From assembly GCA_049671745.1 (NCBI GenBank), contig JBATVL010000061.1:1-42092 (forward strand): DNA of 42,092 bases, given 5' to 3'. The notes beneath the pieces were generated by a model. It did no database searches. It saw only the letters and a program-made list of their open reading frames with translations, and had not been told where the DNA came from. Made by a program: the position numbers and the translations under genes. This document shows positions 25,089 through 32,032 of this stretch, one piece after another (within the stretch, counting starts at the first letter, position 1; each line of letters begins with the position of its first letter). This DNA is from SNAP01 sp049671745. Lineage in GTDB: Bacteria; Bacteroidota; Bacteroidia; Bacteroidales; Marinifilaceae.

Positions 25089-25234
25089 AACAAACTAGTG
25101 AGAAAGACATATAAAAGTGCGAATATTTCTCTTTGTCTATAATTTAAACATATAACACATGTTGGTTATATCTATATTTTAACAATATAAATATATTCTG
25201 AGAATTTTATTTTTTGCTCTAATCCAAGGTTTGA

Positions 25235-25258
25235 ATATTGTTTGGGCACAAACAATAT
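25235..25258. promoter_or_regulatory. Perfect inverted repeat, candidate operator
   Basis: ATATTGTTTG (25235-25244) and CAAACAATAT (25249-25258) are perfect 10-bp arms with a 4-nt spacer. It lies between divergent genes, far from both starts, with no T tract. It shares GCACAAAC with the palindrome before module B. Confidence 0.4.
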
Positions 25259-25616
25259 ACTTAATGGCTATAGTTATTACCTAATTTAAATAAAGTTAGA
25301 TGTTTAATCAAAACTGTTTTTCTTTCATTCTTATTTGATAAAGATGAAAGACATATTTTGATTTTAAGACATATCATCTTTTTTTATAACTTTATTAAAT
25401 ACAGGGAGATTCTTATTTGGTTATGAGTATAACGTAGTGATAAGAAATGAGTTCTTAAGTAAAGTATATTTGTTGTAACGTCTTTATCCTTAATTTTTTG
25501 TGTAAATAAACAACAGAAATTGTTATTTATACAATTTTTGTTTATATCTAGCACTTTCAAATTCAAAATAATTATCTATTTTCTACTGATAATCTTAAAT
25601 AAAAGTGCTTGTATAT

Positions 25617-26627
25617 ATGAGAAATTATTGTCTTTTTATGCTTCTATTTGTGTTCGGAAATGTAAGTGCACAATATGAATATATAGGTGAAGTTATAAAT
25701 GGTGTAACGAATAATCCTGTGCCATTTGTAAACATATCAATAAAAGGTTCTTCTGAGGGTACATGTTCTGATATAAATGGACATTTTTGTATTGTATCTT
25801 ATGCTGACGAATTACAAGTTGTTGTTTCTTCATTAAATATAGAAACGGATACCTTAGTTGTGGGAGCTACTAATAGTAAATTGATGGTTTATCCTAAAAT
25901 TTATGCCTCTGATACTTTGCTAATAGGAGGTAAGAGTAACTATAACCTTAAAAAGATAGTAAAAAGAGCTTTAAACGATTTAAAAAATAACAGAGAAAAG
26001 AAAAGAGTCTCGGCTTTTAAAGTTCGTAGAAATGTACAGGAAGAAACAGAAACTAAGTATAATGAAGTAGCCAATCTTTTTGTGACTTTCGATTCTAGTT
26101 TTAGGTACTTATCTAAAGAAGATGATTTCGAATATAGATTAAGTAGTATTAGGCGAATGAAGATTCCTGTTGAGGTAGCTCAGAAGTATATTAAAAGTAG
26201 GCACAAAATGAAGAGTCTTTTTTGTTTTACAAAGGATTTGAGTCACCATAAAGATATTTTATATAAATTTAATATATTCACTTATAAATTAAAATATATC
26301 ACGGATTCTGAGGTTATTATAGAGTGCATACAAAACAAAGATACTATTATAGAAAAAAAATATGAGAGTATTTTGAGTAAGCATAACCGAACATTATATC
26401 TCTCTAAAAAAGATTTAAAAGTAAATTCAATAGAAGGTATTGATTATTTGTATTCGGATCATTCTGATATTGCCGTCTTTAATTCTAACTTTAAAGCAGT
26501 CTATGAGTTTTTCGGTGATATGTACGAACTTGTAAATATTAATGTCTTTACTTCAAATTACACATATAGTAGATCTGAAAATATAGGAAGGAATACTTAT
26601 TTCTCAGATAGCTTAGAAAAGCTATAA
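25617..26627 (+). CDS. Exported protein with CarboxypepD_reg-like domain
   Basis: I start at the ATG at 25617 (MRNYCLFML) because it gives a clean signal peptide ending near VSAQ; an in-frame GTG at 25605 would add four residues. The 336-residue product has a CarboxypepD_reg-like fold just after the signal (GEVINGVTNNPVPFVNISIKGSSEGTCSDINGHF). A basic helical segment follows (KIVKRALNDLKNNREKKR), then mixed strands. This is the layout of the N-terminal part of DUF5686-type proteins, including the helix after the regulatory domain, but without a C-terminal beta-barrel. It could therefore be a short relative or a truncated form. Location (periplasm or outer membrane) is unclear, and no function is known. 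Confidence 0.75.
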   Translation: MRNYCLFMLLFVFGNVSAQYEYIGEVINGVTNNPVPFVNISIKGSSEGTCSDINGHFCIVSYADELQVVVSSLNIETDTLVVGATNSKLMVYPKIYASDTLLIGGKSNYNLKKIVKRALNDLKNNREKKRVSAFKVRRNVQEETETKYNEVANLFVTFDSSFRYLSKEDDFEYRLSSIRRMKIPVEVAQKYIKSRHKMKSLFCFTKDLSHHKDILYKFNIFTYKLKYITDSEVIIECIQNKDTIIEKKYESILSKHNRTLYLSKKDLKVNSIEGIDYLYSDHSDIAVFNSNFKAVYEFFGDMYELVNINVFTSNYTYSRSENIGRNTYFSDSLEKL

Positions 26628-26708
26628 TCTTTTCTTATTCATTTCTAGAAACTTAGCTAAAAGTCTGTTGAAAAAGTAAAAATAATTTCAAAATTTTACT
26701 CTGAAAAG

Positions 26709-26739
26709 TTTGCAGGTAAAGGAAAAGCGTGTATCTTTG
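26709..26739 (+). promoter_or_regulatory. Promoter of tRNA-Lys
   Basis: TTTG at 26709-26712, a 19-nt spacer and TATCTTTG at 26732-26739 give a full match to the Bacteroidota consensus, about 38 nt before the mature tRNA. Confidence 0.85.
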
Positions 26740-26777
26740 CAGAGCAATTGAGAGATCAAGAGCGCAAACAAAAGGAT

Positions 26778-26850
26778 GGTTCAGTAGCTCAGTTGGTAGA
26801 GCACAACACTTTTAATGTTGGGGTCCTGGGTTCGAACCCCAGCTGAGCCA
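26778..26850 (+). tRNA. tRNA-Lys (anticodon TTT)
   Basis: A complete 73-nt cloverleaf: acceptor GGTTCAG/CTGAGCC, D arm GCTC/GAGC, anticodon stem CAACA/TGTTG with loop CTTTTAA, variable loop GGGTC region, T arm CTGGG-TTCGAAC-CCCAG, discriminator A. No CCA is encoded, so it must be added after transcription. It has its own promoter and terminator. Confidence 0.97.
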
Positions 26851-26852
26851 CG

Positions 26853-26890
26853 AAAGGTACTCTTTTAAAAGGGTACCTTTTTTGTTTTTT
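26853..26890 (+). terminator. Terminator of tRNA-Lys
   Basis: A 12-bp stem (26853-26864 with 26869-26880, one G-U pair) with loop TTAA is followed by a T-rich tail. Confidence 0.92.
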
Positions 26891-26925
26891 ATGCTTTTAG
26901 TAGTATGTTTCAAATAATAATACAC

Positions 26926-26933
26926 TATCTTTG
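26926..26933 (+). promoter_or_regulatory. -7 box for the RRM/cold-shock operon
   Basis: TATCTTTG fits TAnnTTTG. It predicts a leader of about 210 nt before the ATG at 27153, unusually long in this window. Confidence 0.6.
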
Positions 26934-26972
26934 AGCCGATAAGCAAAAGTATTGTTTGCTTCTAGTATTTAA

Positions 26973-27104
26973 ACTTACATATATTTCAGATTCAGAGAAA
27001 AGAATAAAGAACTCACCGACTATTACGACAAATCGATACGTATATTTTACACCATTGCTTTAGTTATATCTCTCGCCGTTTTTTATAAACATTCTTTGCT
27101 TTAA
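26973..27104 (+). pseudogene. Start-less open frame encoding a small membrane-protein-like peptide
   Basis: Inside the leader of the RRM gene, a frame from a TAA (26970-26972) to the stop at 27102-27104 reads like a real small protein. It has a charged start (REKNKELTDYYDKS) and then a transmembrane-like helix (IFYTIALVISLAVFY) and KHSLL. No ATG, GTG or TTG lies in this frame. Its codons (CTC, ACC, GAC, TCG, GCC) are more GC-rich than those of neighbouring genes. It may be the remnant of a gene, a gene with an ATA/ATT start, or chance. Confidence 0.3.
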
Positions 27105-27152
27105 AGAATATATACCGGTTATATACAATTATTAATATTTAATTTTATTACA

Positions 27153-27434
27153 ATGAACATCTACGTAGGAAATCTTCACTATTCAATAATTGACGAGGAT
27201 TTAAAAGACGTATTCGGAGAATACGGAGAAGTTATATCTTCTAAAATCATCATGGACAGAGAAACAGGAAAAAGCAAAGGTTTTGGATTTGTTGAAATGA
27301 CTGATGATGCAGCTGCTAATAAATCTATCGAGGAATTGAACGGTGCTGAATTGAACGGAAGAACAATGAGAGTAAACGAGTCAAAGCCTAAACCTCAAAG
27401 AGAAAGAGGTTCTTTCGAAAAGAGAAATTACTAA
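27153..27434 (+). CDS. RRM-domain RNA-binding protein
   Basis: This is a 93-residue protein made of one RNA recognition motif (1-78) and a basic tail. RNP2 is IYVGNL (3-8) and RNP1 is KGFGFVEM (42-49), with the aromatic residues that stack on RNA bases. Such short single-RRM proteins are typical of Bacteroidota, which use them as global RNA binders (RbpB-like), and of cyanobacteria. Family knowledge suggests roles in mRNA or sRNA stability. It lies 20 nt before a cold-shock gene, so both are probably cotranscribed and cold- or stress-induced. A long leader precedes it. Confidence 0.94.
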   Translation: MNIYVGNLHYSIIDEDLKDVFGEYGEVISSKIIMDRETGKSKGFGFVEMTDDAAANKSIEELNGAELNGRTMRVNESKPKPQRERGSFEKRNY

Positions 27435-27454
27435 TCACCCTAAATAATATTAAC

Positions 27455-27649
27455 ATGAAAGGTACAGTTAAATGGTACGATGCTGAGAAAGGTTATGGTT
27501 TTATTCTTACTGAAGAAGGAGACGATTTATTTGTTCACAGATCTGGATTATCTTCTAGCGTACGTTCTCTTGAGAACGAAGCAAAGGTAGAATTTGAAGT
27601 GTCTGATGGCCCTAAAGGTAAAGTTGCTGTTGATCTTGTGATTGACTAA
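27455..27649 (+). CDS. Cold-shock domain protein
   Basis: This 64-residue OB-fold protein has the two RNA-binding motifs KGYGFI (12-17) and DLFVH (24-28), and starts MKGTVKWYDAEKGYGF as CspA proteins do. It should bind single-stranded RNA or DNA and melt RNA structure. It is second in an operon with the RRM protein, so two single-domain RNA binders of different folds are made together. The terminator follows 20 nt after the stop. Whether it is really cold-induced cannot be read from the sequence. Confidence 0.95.
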   Translation: MKGTVKWYDAEKGYGFILTEEGDDLFVHRSGLSSSVRSLENEAKVEFEVSDGPKGKVAVDLVID

Positions 27650-27668
27650 GCTTAATCAGGAAAATAAA

Positions 27669-27697
27669 AAAGCCGATTTGTATGAGTCGGTTTTTTT
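27669..27697 (+). terminator. Terminator of the RRM/cold-shock operon
   Basis: An 8-bp stem (27669-27676 with 27687-27694, one G-U pair) runs directly into T residues to 27697. Confidence 0.75.
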
Positions 27698-27730
27698 GTG
27701 TGTATTTTTATATGTTTTATTATTTATGCG

Positions 27731-27764
27731 AAAAGAGCTTATCTATAATTAGATAAGCTCTTTT
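27731..27764 (-). terminator. Terminator of hcp
   Basis: A perfect 15-bp stem (27731-27745 with 27750-27764) with a 4-nt loop has A/T tracts at both edges. It lies 22 nt beyond the hcp stop and may work in both directions. Confidence 0.88.
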
Positions 27765-27785
27765 TAGTTATATGTTAGTTGTTTC

Positions 27786-29468
27786 TTAGTTCATAAGAAT
27801 CTTCATGTCGTTATCTACATCAGTGATTCCTGCTATTCCGAAATTCTCTACCAATACGTTTACTACATTTGGAGAAAGGAAAGCTGGCAATGTTGGACCT
27901 AAGTGAATGTTCTTAACTCCTAAGTGAAGAAGAGCAAGTAATACAATCACAGCTTTTTGCTCGTACCATGCAATATTATAAGCTATTGGAAGCTCGTTAA
28001 TATCGTTAAGTTCAAATACTTCTTTAAGTTTAAGAGCTATTACAGCAAGAGAATATGAGTCATTACACTGACCTGCATCTAATACTCTTGGAATACCATT
28101 GATATCACCTAAAGCAAGCTTGTTATATCTGTATTTAGCACAACCAGCTGTTAAGATTACTGTATCTTTTGGCATCTCTTGAGCGAATTCAGTATAGTAA
28201 TTTCTACCTTTCATACGACCATCACAACCTGCCATTACAACAAATTTTCTGATAGCACCTGATTTTACTGACTCTACAACTTTATCAGCAAGAGCAAAAA
28301 CTTGAGCATGTGCAAAACCACCTACTATTGTTCCTTCTTCTATTTGTGTTGGAGCCTCACATTGCTTAGCGTGTGCAATAAGTGATGAGAAGTCCTTACT
28401 TCCTGCTTTACCAGAGATATGTTTAACACCGTCAAAACCTGCAGCACCAGTTGTATAAACTCTATCTTTATATGATCCTTTTGGAGGAGTGATACAGTTA
28501 GTAGTCATTAGTATAGGACCGTTAAAGCTTGCGAATTCTTCGTTTTGCTTCCACCATGCGTTACCGTAATTTCCTACGAAATGTTCGTACTTCTTGAATT
28601 CTGGATAGTAGTTAGCTGGTAACATCTCAGAGTGAGTATAAATATCAACTCCTGTTCCTTCTGTCGCTTTTAGTAAGCCTTCCATATCTTTAAGGTCGTG
28701 ACCTGAGATAAGAATTGCAGGATTATTTCTTGTTCCTATGTTTACTTCAGTAATTTCTGGATTACCATAAGTGTCTGTGTTCGCTTTATCAAGAAGAGCC
28801 ATTACATTTACTCCGTATTCACCTGTTTCTAGAGTTAGAGCTACTAATTGGTCAACTGTTAATGAGTCGTCAGTTGTTGCTGCAAGAGCTTTTTGGATGA
28901 ATGCATAGATTTTTTCGTCTGCATAGCCTAAGTTGTGAGCGTGCTCTGCATAAGCTGCCATACCTTTTACACCGTAAATGATAAGTTCTCTTAATGAACG
29001 TATATCTTCATTTTCAGTAGCTAAAACACCACAGAAAGCAGCTTTTGCCAATATTTGGTTATCGTTTGTTGGAAGCCATGTAGCACTATCATGAGTAAAT
29101 TCTGCATGAAATTCTGCTTTTAAATCTTCTCTAGCTTTGATTCCTCTTTTAATTTCAGAGATAATTCTTTCGCTGTCGAAGTTAGCGTTTGTAATAGAGA
29201 TGAACATTGCATCTAAACAGAATTTGTTTGCCTCTTCGTTCTCTATACCTTCTTCTCTAGCTTTGTTTGCTACTATTGATACTCCTTTAGTTACATATAC
29301 TAATATATCTAATAGTCCAGCAATTTGTGGGTTTTTACCACATACGCCCATTACAGTACAACCTGTACCTTTTGCTGCTTCTTGACACTGAAAACAAAAC
29401 ATTTTATTATCCATCTTTTTATCGTTTTGGTTATTCATCATTCCCTTTAACTTTGATATTATACTCAT
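27786..29468 (-). CDS. hcp: Hydroxylamine reductase / hybrid cluster protein
   Basis: This cytosolic Fe-S enzyme removes NO or hydroxylamine during nitrosative stress. The N-terminal cluster motif is CFQCQEAAKGTGCTVMGVC (Cys25, 28, 37, 43 in this frame). Hybrid-cluster ligands are visible in order: GHDLKD, TTNC, MAGCDGR, TAGCAKYRY and GQCNDSY. The open frame begins at 29468, but the family usually starts at MFCFQC, so translation may begin at residue 19 (MDNK) or 23; 560 residues is the maximum. It is preceded by a CRP/FNR-type dyad at 29597-29612 and a -7-like box. The next gene upstream, a ferredoxin-like protein, carries the same site and probably supplies electrons. Confidence 0.95.
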   Translation of the reverse strand: MSIISKLKGMMNNQNDKKMDNKMFCFQCQEAAKGTGCTVMGVCGKNPQIAGLLDILVYVTKGVSIVANKAREEGIENEEANKFCLDAMFISITNANFDSERIISEIKRGIKAREDLKAEFHAEFTHDSATWLPTNDNQILAKAAFCGVLATENEDIRSLRELIIYGVKGMAAYAEHAHNLGYADEKIYAFIQKALAATTDDSLTVDQLVALTLETGEYGVNVMALLDKANTDTYGNPEITEVNIGTRNNPAILISGHDLKDMEGLLKATEGTGVDIYTHSEMLPANYYPEFKKYEHFVGNYGNAWWKQNEEFASFNGPILMTTNCITPPKGSYKDRVYTTGAAGFDGVKHISGKAGSKDFSSLIAHAKQCEAPTQIEEGTIVGGFAHAQVFALADKVVESVKSGAIRKFVVMAGCDGRMKGRNYYTEFAQEMPKDTVILTAGCAKYRYNKLALGDINGIPRVLDAGQCNDSYSLAVIALKLKEVFELNDINELPIAYNIAWYEQKAVIVLLALLHLGVKNIHLGPTLPAFLSPNVVNVLVENFGIAGITDVDNDMKILMN

Positions 29469-29567
29469 TTCATTTGTTTTAATGGAGCTACGTCTCTCTT
29501 AAAAGGAGGACTAATTTCCTATTGGTTTAAATTGAATCTATTTATTCACTTCCTTGTTTCTACAAAA

Positions 29568-29575
29568 CAAATATG
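29568..29575 (-). promoter_or_regulatory. -7-like box of hcp
   Basis: CATATTTG on the minus strand has one mismatch to TAnnTTTG. It lies 21 nt from the dyad at 29597-29612, the same distance as in the ferredoxin gene upstream. A weak -7 box suits an activator-dependent promoter. Confidence 0.55.
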
Positions 29576-29596
29576 GGGGGATTTTTGTTATAAAAG

Positions 29597-29612
29597 TGTA
29601 ACATATGATACA
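29597..29612. promoter_or_regulatory. CRP/FNR-type (probable HcpR) site upstream of hcp
   Basis: TGTAACATATGATACA is a dyad with one mismatched position pair. It shares TGTAACATATG with the perfect palindrome at 30583-30600 and is centred about 42 nt from the predicted transcript start. HcpR, a CRP/FNR-family regulator, controls hcp in Bacteroidales such as Porphyromonas; assignment to HcpR is inference. Confidence 0.7.
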
Positions 29613-29622
29613 CTCTAATGTT

Positions 29623-30513
29623 TTATACCCATTCTTCTTTTATGATTTCTCCTTGAATACCTACAACAATAAGTTTCAATGGAATTTTTCTGCTTGCTGC
29701 TGCAACAGCTTGTTTAGCCATCTGTATTAGGCCTCCACAACATGGAACTTCCATTATAGCAACTGTCATAGTGTTTATTTTTGCCTCGTCGATTAATCGA
29801 ACTAATTTTTGTACATATATATCTTGACCTTGGTCTAGTTTTGGACAAGCAATAGCAAGAGATTTATTCTTTAGTAATTCTCCGTGGAATCCACCTAAAG
29901 CAAATGCTGTACAGTCTGCTGCTAATAGTAGATCAGAGCTTATGAAATATGATGCAGTTGGGTTTATTAAGTGCATTTGAACTGGCCATTGTCTTAAAGC
30001 TGATGGTTGAGCACCTTCTTTTACTTCCTCTTTCTTTTCAACTACTGGACGGAAATCCATAGCCATAGAACCAGGGCATCCACCTCCGCATCCACCTTCT
30101 GATTTAGCTTTTGCTGGCATAGCCTGCACTTCAAATACTGCCATAACTACTTCGTTTAATTTGAATTCTAATTTATCTTCGTTTTGCTTTAACCATTCCA
30201 TTGCTTGTTTCACATATCCATGTTCGTTATGATCTTTCAAGTGTTTAAGGTGAGCTATAACTGTATTTTTACCTTTTTCTACCATTTCTTCTATTACAAG
30301 AATTTCGTCGTATGGTAGAGCTTCTCTTTTTTCCATTTTGATAGCTCCTTGTGGACAATGACCGATGCAAGCACCTAATCCATCACACATTAAGTCGCTT
30401 ATTAATCTAGCTTTATTGTCAACTATTTGTAGAGCTCCTTCATGACAGTTTGGAATACATACTCCACAACCGTTACATTTATCTTCGTCAATGTTTATAA
30501 TATCTCTTTCCAT
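29623..30513 (-). CDS. 4Fe-4S dicluster ferredoxin-type protein, Hcp partner
   Basis: I start at the ATG at 30513 (MERDIINIDEDKC), giving 296 residues. The longer open frame to 30591 would place the start inside the regulatory palindrome and upstream of the predicted transcript start. Two ferredoxin clusters lie near the start (CNGCGVCIPNC; CDGLGACIGHC), then a helical linker, a Cys-rich segment GGCGGGCPG and a C-terminal domain with CPKLDQGQD and EVPCCGGL. Proteins of this layout often sit beside hcp in anaerobes and are thought to pass electrons to it. It shares the dyad and promoter arrangement with hcp, 154 nt away, so both are probably induced together. Confidence 0.88.
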   Translation of the reverse strand: MERDIINIDEDKCNGCGVCIPNCHEGALQIVDNKARLISDLMCDGLGACIGHCPQGAIKMEKREALPYDEILVIEEMVEKGKNTVIAHLKHLKDHNEHGYVKQAMEWLKQNEDKLEFKLNEVVMAVFEVQAMPAKAKSEGGCGGGCPGSMAMDFRPVVEKKEEVKEGAQPSALRQWPVQMHLINPTASYFISSDLLLAADCTAFALGGFHGELLKNKSLAIACPKLDQGQDIYVQKLVRLIDEAKINTMTVAIMEVPCCGGLIQMAKQAVAAASRKIPLKLIVVGIQGEIIKEEWV

Positions 30514-30554
30514 CTCTATAGTTTTAAGCGTTGATTTTGTTTTTATTTCTGATA

Positions 30555-30562
30555 CAAATATA
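30555..30562 (-). promoter_or_regulatory. -7 box of the ferredoxin-type gene
   Basis: TATATTTG on the minus strand is a full match to TAnnTTTG, 21 nt from the core dyad. The leader would be about 36 nt to the ATG at 30513. Confidence 0.75.
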
Positions 30563-30582
30563 GGGTAGGAAGATTGGCTAAC

Positions 30583-30600
30583 TTGTAACATATGTTACAA
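30583..30600. promoter_or_regulatory. Perfect CRP/FNR-type (probable HcpR) palindrome
   Basis: TTGTAACATATGTTACAA is an 18-bp perfect palindrome centred about 42 nt from the predicted transcript start, the class II activator position. It resembles TGTAAC-N4-GTTACA sites of FNR/HcpR-like regulators. Confidence 0.82.
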
Positions 30601-30741
30601 AGGTCATTCTTTTTAGATAGAAGTACAGAGATATGACTTCTTGTTTGGAGTGTTGAGACTGCTGAAAAGCTTTGTTGGTTATAGATAGTTTTATTTAATC
30701 TTGTTAGAGAATATATAAAAATATTTATTTGTATAGGGAGC

Positions 30742-30786
30742 AAAAAAAAGTGGATAGAGTCTCTACTTTCGTAAAGTTCTATCCAC
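30742..30786 (-). terminator. Terminator of the helicase-PPi-PFK operon
   Basis: On the minus strand, a 9-bp outer stem (30778-30786 with 30750-30758) holds an inner 5-bp hairpin and a 6-nt bulge, then runs straight into eight T residues. Confidence 0.88.
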
Positions 30787-30817
30787 ATATTCTATATGTT
30801 AAGATATTTCGAGCTTA

Positions 30818-32032
30818 TTACCAATTAAGTATCTTATAGTAATCGAATTCTGCAGGATTAGCAACAAATTTCTTAGCTGCTTCGTAATCTTCTTCTTTCA
30901 AGTAGTATACGTTTGTTTCAAAAACAGATTTAACATCTTCGTTTTCCATATCTACTAAACGAGGTCTAATCTTACCGTTTTCATCCTCTACATCTTTAAG
31001 ATATATAGGAATTACTTTATCGTTTTGATCTAAAGAAACCATGCAACCTGTATGACCTTCATCGTAAAGTTTCTTAAGGCCATAACCTAAAGAAGTACAA
31101 TAAGATAAGTCAGAAGCTACTGGTGGACAACATCTTAAAGAGTATCCAATTTCTATAGCTCTGTTAGTGATATTAAGACCAACTTCTTTAAGTCTTCTCT
31201 CAATAAGAGTACTGAAGATATGAGCTTTAGAGATTTTAGAAAGCTCTGGATGCCCGTGATCGTCAAAAGAGAATACTATACCACAATTCTTGATGTCTTC
31301 ATCAGTTAAATCGTGAAATACACCTTCACTAATTACAGAAACACCTGGCTCTATTCCCATTGTTCTACGTTTGATCATAGAAGAAACAACAAGGTCTACA
31401 ATCTTAGCAATTGTTACTTGAGTTTTGTTGAACATTTCAGGAATAACTATCATTGATGCTTGTATAGATTTTCCAATCTCGTAAGCAAGATGTCCAGCTT
31501 CACGTCCCATAGAAGTAACTGTGTACCAGTTATTCGTTGTAAGTGATTCTGTTTTGATAGTTCTACCTATAGTTGCTCCAACCTCTACAGCTGATTTGAA
31601 TCCAAATGTAGGAACTCCAGCAGGAAGAGGTAAATCGTTATCTATGGTTTTAGGAACGTGAATGTTCTTAATCTCTATTTTGTTTTCGTGTAAGAATTTA
31701 GTAATTCTGTTTGCAGTTGATGCAGTATCATCTCCACCAACAGTTACTAAAAGATCTACATTGTGCTTTGTAAAAAAATCTACAGTAAAATCAGTGTCCT
31801 TTGGCTTAAAACGGCTCATCTTGATAGCCGATCCACCTTGGTCATAAATCTTGTCTGCCCACTCATAAGAGATATCAACAGTTTCTGCATCCTCTGAGAA
31901 TAAACCTTTGTATGCTTGGTGTACACCTAGTACTTTGTATCCGTCTTTTAAGAATGCTTTACTTACGCTACTTATTACTGTATTGATGCCTGGAGCTGGT
32001 CCACCACCACATAAAATTGCTACTGTCTTCAT
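30818..32032 (-). CDS. pfp: Pyrophosphate-type 6-phosphofructokinase
   Basis: This 404-residue cytosolic enzyme phosphorylates fructose 6-phosphate, probably with PPi and reversibly. The phosphoryl-donor site reads CGGGPAPG near residue 8. The donor-selecting motif is GGDD (99-102), not the GGDG(S/T) of ATP enzymes, and the catalytic motif is PKTIDND (127-133), where Lys replaces the Gly of ATP enzymes. MGREAGHLA and a PEMF-type substrate site follow. Both selectors point to PPi. Its ATG overlaps the helicase stop (TAATG), so the two genes are coupled. PPi-PFK saves ATP in fermenting anaerobes. Confidence 0.9.
   Translation of the reverse strand: MKTVAILCGGGPAPGINTVISSVSKAFLKDGYKVLGVHQAYKGLFSEDAETVDISYEWADKIYDQGGSAIKMSRFKPKDTDFTVDFFTKHNVDLLVTVGGDDTASTANRITKFLHENKIEIKNIHVPKTIDNDLPLPAGVPTFGFKSAVEVGATIGRTIKTESLTTNNWYTVTSMGREAGHLAYEIGKSIQASMIVIPEMFNKTQVTIAKIVDLVVSSMIKRRTMGIEPGVSVISEGVFHDLTDEDIKNCGIVFSFDDHGHPELSKISKAHIFSTLIERRLKEVGLNITNRAIEIGYSLRCCPPVASDLSYCTSLGYGLKKLYDEGHTGCMVSLDQNDKVIPIYLKDVEDENGKIRPRLVDMENEDVKSVFETNVYYLKEEDYEAAKKFVANPAEFDYYKILNW

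Larger units (their letters stand above)
25057..25604. other. 548-nt divergent intergenic region
   Basis: I see no convincing gene; a 60-codon minus-strand frame at 25384-25566 has no family features. It holds a minus-strand -7 box at 25081-25088, a perfect 10-bp inverted repeat at 25235-25258, and a plus-strand -7 box TATATTTG at 25465-25472 that could serve the 25617 gene with a leader of about 140 nt. Confidence 0.55.
30514..30817. other. 304-nt intergenic region with regulatory sites
   Basis: No gene is supported. It contains the ferredoxin-gene leader, its promoter and dyad (30555-30600), and the PPi-PFK terminator (30742-30786). The stretch 30601-30741 shows nothing I can interpret. 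Confidence 0.5.

Noticed and set aside
25384..25566. 60-codon minus-strand open frame in the intergenic region
   Set aside because: Low-complexity AT-rich translation with no motif; not near a promoter of its own.
30514..30591. N-terminal extension of the ferredoxin-type protein (first Met at 30591)
   Set aside because: That start codon lies within the regulatory palindrome and upstream of the predicted transcript start; MERDIINIDEDKC is the natural ferredoxin start.
30543..30788. 81-codon minus-strand open frame
   Set aside because: It spans the PPi-PFK terminator, the dyad and a promoter, and its translation has no domain-like pattern.
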